From contig CAVZRO010000009.1 in assembly GCA_963777625.1 (NCBI GenBank), forward strand, positions 1 to 64,000: a stretch of 64,000 bases of DNA. The letters run 5' to 3'. This document shows positions 1 through 9,341 of this stretch, piece after piece; the stretch's first letter is position 1; the number at the start of each line of letters is the position of its first letter. Origin of the DNA: DATDIC01 sp963777625 (GTDB lineage: Bacteria; Pseudomonadota; Alphaproteobacteria; Acetobacterales; Acetobacteraceae). Under the pieces are notes generated by a model, which did not search any database, had not been told where the DNA came from, and saw only the letters and a list, made by a program, of their open reading frames with translations. Position numbers and translations under genes: made by a program.

Positions 1-1031
1 CCTTAGTGTCCATCCGAGAACACTGCGAGTCATTCGAGTCGGTTAGCGGAACCGCCCGAAGGCATTGATCCGGCTCGGATTCCTGTGAGTCTATACGCGG
101 CACAGATTGGCGAGGTGCCGCATGTGGACGACAGAGAATCGCTGCCGCTATGACCGCAGCAAGCTGCGCTACCCCAGCGACTTGACCGACCAGGAATGGG
201 CGTTGATCGAGCCGCTGATCCCACCAGCCAAGACGGGCGGCAACAAGCGGACCGTGGATGAGCGGGAGATTGTCAACGGGTTGATGTACATCCTCAGCAC
301 CGGTTGCCAGTGGGCGTCGCTGCCGAAGGACCTGCCGCCGCGCAGTACCGTCAACGACTATTTCCGGCGCTGGGATGACGACGGCACACTCGAGCGCATC
401 CATCATGTCCTGTATGTGCAATGCCGTGAACTGGCCGGCCGGGAAGCCAACCCCACGGCCGGGATCATCGACAGCCAGAGCATCAAGAGCGCAGAAAAAG
501 GGGGCTCCGCATTGATCCGTCGGGTTATGACGCCGGCAAGAGTGCGCCTCGAAGGCGCGCATCATCTATGGAGGAAGGTTCCATCCGGAGAGTTGTCGAT
601 TGATCCGGAAGCTGACGAGCGGCGCGGCTGGGCAACTGGCCTCGTCGAAGCCTCGTGACAAAGGCCGCCTTGGGCGGCCGAGCGATCCAACGGGCCGTAA
701 CGTTAGTGAAGTTCGAGCAGGCCTCGAAAGAGTCAATGCAGACGCCGACCCGCCTTTTGCTCGGGGAAGGCCGCGCGGACAGGGAAGCAATCGACAAACG
801 CACCTGCCTGGTCTGCCGGGGTATTGGACACAGCACGTTGGAATGGTGATGCGGGTAATCGAGGGAGACCCGTCCGGGTCGGAGGTCGCGGCTTCAACAC
901 CGCCTCGGAGCGGTGGATCGGACGGGTGTCGGACAGGGTCGTATGACCGTCGAAGCCGGGTAACGCCGGCAGAGGAAAGGACCCTGACTTCTGGTGCGCT
1001 TTCGAAGTTGGCGAAGTGGGGGTGATTGGCG

Positions 1032-2354
1032 ATGAGCCTCGAAACACCCGATAAGATCAGGAGCCTTCAGAGAAAGCTGTACTGCAAGGCGAAGGCGGAG
1101 CCCGCTTTCCGCTTCTACATTCTCTACGACAAGATCTGCCGTGCGGACGTCCTTCTGCGTGCCTATACGCTCGCCCGCGCCAATGCGGGTTCGCCAGGCG
1201 TGGACGGGATGACCTTCGAACAGATCGAGGCGGCGGGTGTAGACGCGTGGCTGGCGGGCTTGCGCGAGGACCTCGTCTCGAAGACCTACCAACCTGATCC
1301 AGTGCGGCGGGTGATGATCCCGAAGCCTGGCGGCGGCGAACGTCCGCTCGGCATCCCGACGATCCGGGACCGAGTGGTTCAGGCCGCAGCCAAGATCGTG
1401 CTGGAGCCGATCTTCGAGGCGGACTTCGAGGACGGTGCCTACGGCTATCGGCCGCGTCGGAGCGCGATCGATGCCGTCAAGGAAACGCACCGGCTGCTAT
1501 GCCGGGGCTACACCGACGTAGTCGATGCCGACTTGTCGAAGTATTTCGACACGATCCCGCACGCGGACCTCCTCCGATCGGTGGCCCGCCGCGTCCTCGA
1601 CCGGAACGTGCTGCGGCTGATCAAGCTGTGGCTGCAAGTGCCGGTCGAGGAACGGGATGGCGACGGGAAACGGCACATGAGCGGCGGCAAGAGCAACACT
1701 CGCGGCACCCCCCAGGGTGGGGTCGCCAGTCCCCTGCTCTCCGTCATCTACATGAACCAATTCCTGAAGCATTGGCGGCTGACGGGGCGCGGCGAGGTTT
1801 TCCACGCACATGTCATCTCCTATGCCGACGACTTCGTCATCCTCAGCCGCGGACACGCGGAAGAGGCTCTGACCTGGACGCGGGCGGTGATGACGAAGCT
1901 CGGGCTGACGCTCAACGAGGCGAAAACCTCGGTGAAGAATGCCCGGCGTGAAGGCTTCGACTTCCTTGGCTACACACTGGGACCGCGCCACCTTCCCAAT
2001 GGAGGCCGCTGGTACCTGGGGGCGAGCCCGTCCAAGAAGAGCGTGCAGCGGGTCAAAGTGAAGATCGGCGAACTGCTGGTGCCCGGCAACAAGGGCGCCT
2101 GGGATGAAGTGCGAGCACGGTTGAACCGCGTTCTGCGCGGTTGGTCGGCCTACTTCTCCTACGGCGCCCTCGCGTCGGCATACGAGGCCGTCGATCAGCA
2201 TGTCTATGACCGAACGCGGCACTTCCTCCGTCAGCGACACAAAGTGCAGGGACGCGGAGCGGACCAGTTCTCCCGAGAATATGTCTACGGGGAATTGGCC
2301 GTCCGATGCCTTCGACGCCAGCGCAGTCGGTCGTCGCCGTGGGCCTTGCGGTGA
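1032..2354 (+). CDS. ltrA: Group II intron reverse transcriptase/maturase
   Basis: This is the intron-encoded protein that helps the intron RNA fold and reverse-transcribes it at new sites. The 440-residue product starts at the ATG at 1032 (MSLETPDKIRSLQRKL); a TTG at 1026 is possible but less likely. Reverse transcriptase blocks are clear: PGVDGMTFEQ, RPLGIPTIRDRVVQ, the catalytic YADD at about residues 264-267, and GFDFLGYTLGP. The maturase (X) domain follows with LNRVLRGWSAYFSYG near residues 360-375. The protein ends soon after, with no HNH endonuclease domain, so retrohoming would rely on a nick made by other means. The frame is intact, so the intron may be active even though its IS5 host is dead. 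Confidence 0.9.
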   Translation: MSLETPDKIRSLQRKLYCKAKAEPAFRFYILYDKICRADVLLRAYTLARANAGSPGVDGMTFEQIEAAGVDAWLAGLREDLVSKTYQPDPVRRVMIPKPGGGERPLGIPTIRDRVVQAAAKIVLEPIFEADFEDGAYGYRPRRSAIDAVKETHRLLCRGYTDVVDADLSKYFDTIPHADLLRSVARRVLDRNVLRLIKLWLQVPVEERDGDGKRHMSGGKSNTRGTPQGGVASPLLSVIYMNQFLKHWRLTGRGEVFHAHVISYADDFVILSRGHAEEALTWTRAVMTKLGLTLNEAKTSVKNARREGFDFLGYTLGPRHLPNGGRWYLGASPSKKSVQRVKVKIGELLVPGNKGAWDEVRARLNRVLRGWSAYFSYGALASAYEAVDQHVYDRTRHFLRQRHKVQGRGADQFSREYVYGELAVRCLRRQRSRSSPWALR

Positions 2355-2362
2355 AGCCAGTC

Positions 2363-2452
<90 letters not shown>

Positions 2453-2837
2453 AGATCAACGGCAAGAAGCGGCATATTCTGGTCGACACCCAGGGTCTGC
2501 TGATGCAGGCCGTAGTTCACGCCGCCGACATCCAGAGCCTGCCCTCGGGCTTGACCCGAGGGACCGCGACGGCGGCTTGCTGGTGATGGGATCGCTGTTC
2601 GGACTGTTCCCGTTCCTGCTCAAGCTCTATGCCGACAGCGGCTATCAGGGGCCGAAGTTCCAGCAGGGGCTGCGTGTGGTATGCAAGCAGGTCAACCTGG
2701 AGATCGTGAAGCGCTCCGAGATCGGCAAATTCGTAGTGTTACCGTATCCATCCCCCGACCACCGCCTTGTGCTGACGGAAGCCTTCTGACTCTAAGGACG
2801 CACTTAGAAGCGTCGCAAAGAGCGGGGGCTATAGGGC

Positions 2838-3227
2838 ATGGAGATCATCACCGGCATTGAGCGACGGCGGCGGTGGCGGGTGGAAGACAAGCTTCGGATC
2901 GTCGCAGAGACCGAACAACCTGGCGCCTGCTTGGCCGAGATTGCCAGACGATACGAGATCAGCCGCGGGCTGCTGTGGAACTGGCGAAGCAAAGTTCGGC
3001 GCGGCGCGCTGGTGCAAATCTCCGCCCGCTCATTCCTGCCGGTGCAGGTGATGACCGAGGCGACCGCGGGTCCACAGCCGAACAGCAGGCCCGGTCCGAC
3101 ATCGAAGGTCTCTGAAGTCTCCGACGGCAAGATCGACATCACGCTGCCGGATGGGAGCCACGTCCAGGTCGACAACAACGTCAGCCTGGCAGCCTTGCGC
3201 CGGGTGATGGCGGCGTTGCGCGGATGA
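2838..3227 (+). CDS. tnpA: IS66-family TnpA (helix-turn-helix protein)
   Basis: This is the small accessory protein of IS66 elements, 129 residues. The N-terminal half carries the IS3/IS66-type helix-turn-helix (RRRWRVEDKLRIVAET, then CLAEIARRYEISRGLLWNWR at about residues 30-50). The C-terminal part (DGKIDITLPDGSHVQVDNNV and ALRRVMAALRG) is the typical IS66 OrfA ending. Its stop overlaps the start of the next gene by four bases (ATGA at 3224), so the two are probably translationally coupled. It opens the first IS66 element, about 2.79-5.65 kb; I could not define the inverted repeats. Confidence 0.88.
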   Translation: MEIITGIERRRRWRVEDKLRIVAETEQPGACLAEIARRYEISRGLLWNWRSKVRRGALVQISARSFLPVQVMTEATAGPQPNSRPGPTSKVSEVSDGKIDITLPDGSHVQVDNNVSLAALRRVMAALRG

Positions 3228-5227
3228 TCGTTCCGCCATCGAGCGTGCGGGTCTGGCTGGCGACGGGGACGACGGACATGCGTCGCGGCATGAACAGCCT
3301 GGCCTTGCAAGTGCAGCAGGTGCTGTCGCGCGATCCGCACGCCGGAGACCTCTACGTGTTTCGTGGACGTCGTGGTGATCTGCTGAAAATTCTTTGGCAT
3401 GACGGCCTCGGCATGTCGCTGTACGCGAAGCGATTGGAACGCGGCAGGTTCATCTGGCCCTCACCTGCGGACGGTGCTGTTTCGATAACAGCGGCGCAGC
3501 TCGGCTATATGCTGGAAGGGATCGACTGGCGGACCCGCAACGAACCTGGCGACCGGAACGGGCCGGGTAAGGCAGCGAATCGTCGGACTGCTGAAAATTC
3601 CACGTGCATGACCACGGACCGACGTGATTCGATCATCCGCGTGAGCATTGCACCGGAACCCCTCCCGGGCGACCTCGAGACGCTGAAGGCGGCGTTGCTC
3701 GCCGAGCGAGCGGCACGACGCGAGTCCGAAGCCCGCGCCGCCGGAGCCGAAGCGATGGTGGTGCATCTGAAACTGCTGATCGCCAAGATGAAGCGGGATC
3801 GGTTCGGCGCCTCCTCCGAACGCGGTCGCAAGCTGCTCGATCAGCTCGAGATGCAGCTCGAGGACCTTGAGACCGGTGCGGCAGAAGCCGGAGCAGGTGC
3901 CAGTCCCGAGGCCCAGGATGAGACGACGACGGTGCGCCCGTTCACCCGGAGCAAGCCGGTACGTGCGCCGTTCCCCGACCATCTACCCCGTGAGCGCGTG
4001 GTCGTCCCGGCGCCGACAAGCTGCCCGTGCTGCGGCGGCAAGCTCGCTAAACTCGGCGAGACCATCACCGAATCGTTGGAGAGCATCCCGCGCAGCTACA
4101 AGGTGATCCAGACGGTGCGGGAGAAATTCTCCTGCCGGTCCTGCGAGACCATCACCCAGCCAGCAGCACCGTTTCATCCGATCGCCCGCGGTCGTGCCGG
4201 ACCGGATCTGCTGGCGACGATCATGCACGCGAAGTTCGGCGAGCATCAGCCGCTAAACCGGCAAAGCGCGCGGTTTGCCCTTGAGGGCCTCGATCTCAGC
4301 GTCTCCACCTTGGCTGACTGGGTCGGTGCCTGCACCGCCACGCTGATGCCACTGGTGACGCTGATCCAGGGCCACGTGATGGCGGCCGATCGTATCCACG
4401 GCGATGACACCACGGTGCCGGTGCTGGCCAAGGACAAGACAGCTATCGCTCGATTATGGACCTATGTGCGCGATGATCGCCCGTTCGGTGGTCTGTCACC
4501 CCCGGCGGCGATCTTCTTCTATTCGCGGGATCGCGGCGGTGAGCATCCGTGCCGACATCTCAAGGATTACAGCGGCATCTTGCAGGCGGACGCCTATAGC
4601 GGCTTCGGCGATCTCTACATCCCCGAACGCAAACCAGGTCGCATTGTCGAAGCCGCGTGCTGGGCGCACGGTCGACGCAAGCTGTTCGTGCTCGCCGACG
4701 TCGCGAAGGCGCCACTGGCGATCGAGGCGGTGCGCCGGATCGACGCCATCTTCGACATCGAGCGCGAGATCAACGGCCAGACTGCGGACCAGCGTCTGGC
4801 TGTGCGGCAGGCCCGGGTCGCACCGCTTGTTGCATCGCTCAAGCAATGGATGCGTGGTGAACGCGGCAAGCTCTCGCGCCACGCCGATGTGGCCAAGGCG
4901 ATGGACTACATGCTCAAGCGCTGGGAGGCGTTCACCCGCTTCCTTGATGACGGACGGATCTGCCTGACAAACAACGCGGCGGAGCGAAGCCTGCGCGGCG
5001 TGGCTTTGGGCAGAAAGTCCTGGCTCTTTGCCGGTAGCGACCGCGGCGGTGAAAGGGCAGCAGCGATGTACTCGCTGATTGTCACGGCAAAACTGAATGA
5101 TGTGGACCCGCGCGCCTGGCTGGCTGACGTGCTGGCCCGCATCGCTGATCATCCGGTCTCTCGGCTCGATGAACTCCTGCCGTGGCGCTGGAAGGCAGCC
5201 CGCGAAGAATCTGCGGTGGCCGCTTGA
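3224..5227 (+). CDS. IS66 TnpB-TnpC fused transposase
   Basis: This 667-residue protein joins two proteins that IS66 elements normally encode separately. Residues 1-105 are TnpB (IS66 Orf2): MIVPPSSVRVWLATGTTDMR, YVFRGRRGDLLKILWHDGLG, GYMLEGIDWR. A linker of about 45 residues follows, then TnpC. TnpC has a coiled-coil start (about 150-220), a zinc finger (CPCCGGK with CRSCE, about 265-305), then the DDE catalytic core: DD in RIHGDDTTVPVL, D in ILQADAYSGF, and E in LTNNAAERSLRG, followed by the C-terminal IS66 region. The frame is open throughout. The fusion could come from loss of the tnpB stop or from an indel that happened to join the frames. Confidence 0.9.
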   Translation: MIVPPSSVRVWLATGTTDMRRGMNSLALQVQQVLSRDPHAGDLYVFRGRRGDLLKILWHDGLGMSLYAKRLERGRFIWPSPADGAVSITAAQLGYMLEGIDWRTRNEPGDRNGPGKAANRRTAENSTCMTTDRRDSIIRVSIAPEPLPGDLETLKAALLAERAARRESEARAAGAEAMVVHLKLLIAKMKRDRFGASSERGRKLLDQLEMQLEDLETGAAEAGAGASPEAQDETTTVRPFTRSKPVRAPFPDHLPRERVVVPAPTSCPCCGGKLAKLGETITESLESIPRSYKVIQTVREKFSCRSCETITQPAAPFHPIARGRAGPDLLATIMHAKFGEHQPLNRQSARFALEGLDLSVSTLADWVGACTATLMPLVTLIQGHVMAADRIHGDDTTVPVLAKDKTAIARLWTYVRDDRPFGGLSPPAAIFFYSRDRGGEHPCRHLKDYSGILQADAYSGFGDLYIPERKPGRIVEAACWAHGRRKLFVLADVAKAPLAIEAVRRIDAIFDIEREINGQTADQRLAVRQARVAPLVASLKQWMRGERGKLSRHADVAKAMDYMLKRWEAFTRFLDDGRICLTNNAAERSLRGVALGRKSWLFAGSDRGGERAAAMYSLIVTAKLNDVDPRAWLADVLARIADHPVSRLDELLPWRWKAAREESAVAA

Positions 5228-5627
5228 TGGCACAGGGTTCGTCAGGCAAAGCGGAGAGGCAGTTCCTGCTCCGGAGCCTGACCCGGGTCGGCCCGGAAAA
5301 ACCCGTGGGCTATCTGCCGCTCTACACTTTGACGGAATTCGCGGAAGCAGATCCCGACCGTCTCGCGGCCGATGCACTCGCTCGTGGCCTTGCCGCAGCG
5401 CAGTTTGGCCCCGCCGAGTGCTGTATCAAAAGCGGAGCCCTCTATATCTACGATCGCGCAGCTCTCGACCGCCTACTCAAGTCGAATGTCGACACGCTCA
5501 CCGCAGCCGGGATGCAATCGATCCAGACATGTTTGTCGCTCAGATTGCCGCCGTTTGGATCGAGCCCGACCATCCTGCATACTCGATCGTCGCAAAAGCA
5601 TTCGGCGAGCACTCCCAACCGCGCTGA
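5227..5627 (+). pseudogene. IS66-associated accessory ORF, frameshifted
   Basis: This small reading frame overlaps the end of the transposase (TTGATGG at 5225). It starts MAQGSSGKAERQFLLRSL and reads to about residue 97 (DTLTAAG). The expected C-terminus, DPDMFVAQIAAVWIEPDHP to KAFGEHSQPR, lies one base out of frame and ends at 5627, so a single-base indel sits near 5511. I recognise the general type, since a short extra ORF is common after tnpC in alphaproteobacterial IS66 elements, but not its function. Confidence 0.6.
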
Positions 5628-5659
5628 AGACGCGTCGTGGTCTTGACCGGATGGATACC

Positions 5660-5960
5660 GATCTTGTGGCGCACCGTACCAAGCTCTGCCTGCCGGGACT
5701 CTCGCTCACCGGCGACGCTCGCCTGTTGGCGGTTCCATTCGGCGGTGAACTCGCTGACAAACACCTTGAACAGGTCGGGCTCCATCAGCCGGTTGGCCAA
5801 GCCATCCAGCACCGTAATCTCCAGTGCGTCACGGCGGATCGACAACCGGTTCGAGCAGGCCGTCGGGCCCTTATTACGCGCGGCTGAGCAACTAAACGTC
5901 GAAGCTCCGGCTTTGGAGAACCCGCTTCCGTACATGCCGCACCGCATCAGGCCTGAAAAC
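5660..5960 (-). pseudogene. Serine recombinase remnant (zinc-ribbon and C-terminal part)
   Basis: This is the central piece of a large serine recombinase, running from GLMRCGMYGSGFSKAG through FSCSAARNKG and RLSIRRDALEITVLDGL to EFTAEWNRQQ. That order (zinc ribbon, then the conserved RLSIRR helix) is characteristic of phage-type and resolvase-type serine integrases. The catalytic N-terminal domain is missing because an IS3 element begins at 5961, and the C-terminal end stops at the edge of IS66. It shows that a site-specific integration element once occupied this locus. Confidence 0.7.
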
Positions 5961-5986
5961 AGAGGTGGCTGGGCGAATCTGAACAG
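5961..5986 (+). repeat. IS3 left inverted repeat
   Basis: This 26-base terminal repeat begins AGAGGTGGCTGGGCGAATC. It matches, with mismatches, the complement of 7299-7324. A copy identical over 28 bases occurs alone at 20283-20310. Confidence 0.85.
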
Positions 5987-6045
5987 TCCGATAAGTGGTT
6001 TCCCTGCCTGATTGCGGCACTGATGCCGCGTAGCAGGAGGGGAGC

Positions 6046-6357
6046 ATGTCGAGACGATCACGGCGCAACCATAGCCCTGTGTTCAAGGCGAAGGTGGCCT
6101 TGGCTGCGATCAGGGGCGAGAAGACGCTGGCGGAGCTGGCGCAGTTGCATGACGTGCACACGACGCAGATCGCAGCCTGGAAGGCACAACTGCTGGAAGG
6201 TGCGGCCGGGCTGTTCAACGGCGGATCGGCAGCGCGGTCGTCAGACCGTGGAGCGGACCTGAAGACGCTGCACGCGAAGATCGGCGAGCTGACGCTGGAG
6301 AACGATTTTTTGTCGGCCGCGCTCGGCAAGGCGGGTTTGCCGAGCGCAAGGCGATGA
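6046..6357 (+). CDS. IS3-family OrfA
   Basis: This 103-residue DNA-binding subunit of the IS3 transposase contains the HTH region HSPVFKAKVALAAIRGEKTLAELAQLHDVHTTQIAAWK (quoted here as the signature run from about residues 9-47 in parts: FKAKVALAAIRG, LAELAQLHDVH). A leucine-zipper-like tail follows (LHAKIGELTLENDFLSAAL). A strong Shine-Dalgarno (AGGAGGGGAG) precedes the ATG. The stop overlaps orfB by four bases (ATGA at 6354), the usual place for programmed frameshifting or coupling in this family. Confidence 0.88.
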   Translation: MSRRSRRNHSPVFKAKVALAAIRGEKTLAELAQLHDVHTTQIAAWKAQLLEGAAGLFNGGSAARSSDRGADLKTLHAKIGELTLENDFLSAALGKAGLPSARR

Positions 6358-7181
6358 TCGACCGCGGACACAGGCTGGCACTGAGCCGACAGGCCGAACT
6401 GCTGGGGATCAGCCGTGGCAGCCTGTACTACGATCCTTGCCCGGTGCCGACCGCCGAGCTGGCGATCATGCGGCGGATCGACGAGTTGCACCTGGACTAT
6501 CCGTTCGCGGGCAGCCGGATGCTGCGTGATCTGCTGCGCGGCGAGGGTGTCGCGATCGGTCGGGAGCGGGTCACGGCGATGATGCGGCGGATGGGGATCG
6601 AGGCGATCTACCGCCGGCCACATACGTCCAAACCCGCAGATGGGCACGAGGTTTTTCCTTACCTACTGCGTGGCGTGCCGATCGGGCAACCGAACCAGGT
6701 TTGGGCGATGGATATCACCTACATTCCGATGGCTCGGGGCTTTGTCTACCTGACGGCGGTGATGGACTGGTTCAGCCGGCGGGTGCTTGCCTGGCGTGTG
6801 TCGATCAGCATGGAGGTTGATTTCTGTCTGGACGCACTCGATGAAGCGCTCGCCCGACATGGCCGTCCGGAGATCTTCAATACCGACCAAGGCAGCCAGT
6901 TCACCAGTGCGGCGTTCACTGGCGTGCTGTCGGGGAACGCAATCCGGATCAGCATGGATGGCCGCGGCTCGTAGCGCGACAATGTGTTCGTCGAACGGCT
7001 GTGGCGGTCGGTTAAATACGAAGAGGTCTACCTGCGCGCCTATCACAGCGTGGCCGAGGCGCGCGGCTCGATCGGCGGTTATCTGGCCTTCTACAACCGC
7101 ACGAGGCCTCACTCGAGCCTGAACGGCCGGACGCCCGAGCAGGCGTATTTTGGTGGCTTGGCGCTGGCGGAGGCCGCATGA
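6354..7181 (+). pseudogene. IS3-family OrfB transposase with internal amber stop
   Basis: This is the integrase-core subunit (rve fold). The reading frame MIDRGHRLALSRQAELLGIS to GLALAEAA is continuous except for a TAG at 6972-6974 within MDGRGS*RDNVFVERLW, where the family has tryptophan (TGG to TAG). Catalytic motifs flank it: the first Asp in WAMDITYIP, the second in NTDQGSQFTS, and the glutamate region VERLWRSVKYEEVY after the stop. Full-length transposase would need amber suppression, so the copy is probably inactive. Confidence 0.85.
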
Positions 7182-7298
7182 TGTTCGCCGCCGTGGTAGG
7201 GCATTGCTTCGGTCGGGCTACGCCCTCCCTACGCAACGCCCCACCACGGCAATCGATGGAGGTGGTTCGCAGGGAAACCATCTATCGGAACCGAAACG

Positions 7299-7324
7299 CT
7301 GTTCAGACCAACCCGGCCACCTCT
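7299..7324 (-). repeat. IS3 right inverted repeat
   Basis: This is the right end of the IS3 element (CTGTTCAGACC...CCACCTCT). It is the inverted partner of 5961-5986. Confidence 0.85.
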
Positions 7325-7911
7325 CAGGAATGGCGTCTCCCCACGTTCCAGCACCATACGCATCAGACTTGCGGTGACCGCCGCGCCAGGCCGGTCCCGC
7401 GTGCTGACGGATGGACGCAAATACCGCTCAGTTCCACGAAACCAGGCAGACGGAAGCGCTCGCCACCCATTGCGATCAACTGCCCGGCGCGCCGAACGCC
7501 AAGATAGACGCCAAGCAACAGCGTGCGCGGGCCGAATGGCCCCGGTTTGGCCGCTCCGGCAAGTGCCAGCATGTCGGCGGCATCATCCAGACCGAGCTTG
7601 ACGAATTCAGTCTGCGCAGTAGCAGGAAACTCCGCAATCCTCTCCGCTACCATCTGCACGATCGGTCGCGCGCTGACGGTTTCCCACCCGTGAGGTGCCG
7701 GCTCATCTTGTGGCCGGAACAGCCGTGCTTCCAGGCTGGGCGGCAGATCGACGCTAAGATCGGCGTAAGCAGCGGCGGTTTGTTCCGCTACCGCCGAGAA
7801 TGGCGCGATGTCGCGCGGATAGTGCCGCGCTAGACCGTGACCAATCGCAAGATCCGCTTGCGGCGGCCCGGTAAGCGCATACCAAACTGGATTATCGAGC
7901 GTGTGTTGCAT
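7325..7911 (-). pseudogene. GNAT-family N-acetyltransferase, frameshifted and cut by IS3
   Basis: The protein starts MQHTLDNPVWYALTGPPQ and carries acetyl-CoA-binding features of the GNAT fold: LLGVYLGVRRAGQLIAMGGERF, then the motif A region ELSGICVHPSARGTGLA. After that the frame is lost near 7385; the next stretch (VTASLMRMVLERGETPFL) is in another frame, and the gene ends at the IS3 right repeat at 7324. The C-terminal part of the fold is missing. The N-terminal 165 residues are well conserved in style, so the damage looks recent. Confidence 0.7.
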
Positions 7912-8020
7912 GTTCGTGGTCTCCGCGACAGTGCGGTAGACATGATGGCGTGATCGCGGTGATGCCCGCCGGAATCGGACTCTGTCCCCGGGCGCCGCAT
8001 AAGCAGGAGGATCGTACGAA

Positions 8021-8575
8021 GTGCTTGACCCAGCCGAATGCGATCATGCCCGGCTCGCGCGCGATCCTGCCTATGATGGCCGCTTCTATACAGGCGTTCG
8101 AACGACCCGCATCTACTGCCGACCCGTCTGTCCCGTGCGGCCGGCGCAGTCCCGGAATGTCAGCTTTTTCCCCTCGGCCGCCGCCGCCGAGGCAGCCAGG
8201 TTTCGGCCGTGCCTTCGTTGCTGTCCCGAGACGGCACCGTTCTCGCCAGCCTGGAATGGCTCACGGACGACCGTGGCGCGTGGCATACGCCTGATCGACG
8301 AAGGGGCACTCGATGTGAAGACGCAACTGTCGGCGCACTCGCCACCAGGCTCGGGGTCGGAGAGCGGCACCTCGTGCGATTGTTCACCAAGCATTTCGGG
8401 GCAAGCCCAAGCCAGATCGCCAGGACGGCGCGGGTTCAGAGGGCGAAGCGGCTGCTTGACACAACGGATCTCAGGTAGCGCTTGCCGCAGGCTTCGGTAG
8501 CTTGCGCCGGTTCAACGCGGTGTTTGCCGAGGTCTATAACCTGCCACCATCCGAAATACGCCGGAGGCAACTGGC
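8021..8575 (+). pseudogene. Ada-type methyl-phosphotriester-sensing regulator (Ada/AlkA fusion) remnant
   Basis: The GTG start at 8021 follows AGGAGG at 8005. The first 95 residues form the Ada metal-binding domain: YDGRFYTGVRTTRIYCRPVC with RFRPCLRCCPE supplies the zinc cysteines, the first of which accepts methyl groups from phosphotriesters. The AraC-type HTH follows in a second frame (LATRLGVGERHLVRLF, SPSQIARTARVQRAKRLL) and a third (LAAGFGSLRRFNAVFAEVYN). There are thus frameshifts near 8315 and 8476, and the DNA glycosylase or methyltransferase domain expected downstream is absent. It once controlled the adaptive response to alkylating agents; now it is dead. Confidence 0.75.
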
Positions 8576-8728
8576 CAAACAGCATACCGTGGTGACCTTG
8601 CCCCCTCATTCCGTGGTGCCATTGCCCCCTCGTTGAGCACTGCCGCCGAGCCAGAGGTTCGGTGCAGAGGTGATCAATCATTGCCGAGGCATAGGCCCGC
8701 TTTCCCAGCGACGCCTAATCCTACTGCG

Positions 8729-9290
8729 TCACTCATTCCGCACGACGACCTTCTGACGCAGCTGTCCGCAGCAAGGACATCGTGGCAGTGCCTGCGCTAG
8801 AGTTCGCGCGAGGCGGATACGCAACGTTGCGATTGAGTTCGGCATGTGGCGTTGCGAACGCAGCGGGAGATCCTCTGGGTCGATAACCGGCGGGAAGGCA
8901 AGATTGCGCGCCGCGCCAAGTGCGGGAATGTCCTGAGGGGGGAATCGTCTCCTTCTCGGAGATCAGGAATCCGTAGGCTGCAATGCAGAGCGTTGCGTGA
9001 TGGTGAAAGCCGCGCCAGCCGCGGCCTTCATAGTGACCGAGACCGACCTCCTGCTTGAGTTCGAGGTAGTCGCGCTCAATTCGCCAGCGCATCTTGGCCT
9101 GATCGACCATGCGTTCGAGCGTGATGTCGGCCGGCAGCGTCGAGAGCCAGTAGTGATCCGGTTCGGCTGCGCCCTCCGGCCACTCGACCAACAACCACTC
9201 TTCGGGCGCCGGCTCGCTGCGCCTGGCGTTCCCCGGGCCGGACCGAAGGCCCGCCCGAGGACAGGCTTCATGTGCCGGACACACCCGCCA
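8729..9290 (-). pseudogene. IS701-family transposase C-terminal fragment
   Basis: This is the C-terminal third of a DDE transposase: EEWLLVEWPEGAAEPDHYWL, then the glutamate region RWRIERDYLELKQEVGLGHY and GWRGFHHHATLCIAAYGFL. Near 8880 the frame shifts; the natural C-terminus (LARTLAQALPRCPCCGQLRQ) reads in another frame and ends at 8729. The N-terminal part is lost at the junction with the neighbouring IS21 fragment. Confidence 0.75.
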
Positions 9291-9341
9291 TCGGGCAAAT
9301 CGCGAAGTCAGAGGGGTGTTGCTGCCATCCCGCCTGTCAGA

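Larger units (their letters stand above)
5961..7324 (+). mobile_element. IS3-family insertion sequence with both ends
   Basis: The element is about 1.36 kb and bounded by imperfect inverted repeats at 5961-5986 and 7299-7324 (AGAGGTGGCTGGGCG... against the complement of ...CGGCCACCTCT). It contains overlapping orfA and orfB. It separates a serine recombinase remnant on the left from a truncated GNAT gene on the right. I saw no clear target-site duplication. Confidence 0.85.

Noticed and set aside
5227..7324. A prophage or integrative element because of the serine recombinase
   Set aside because: Only a central fragment of the recombinase remains and no phage structural, relaxase or replication genes are present.
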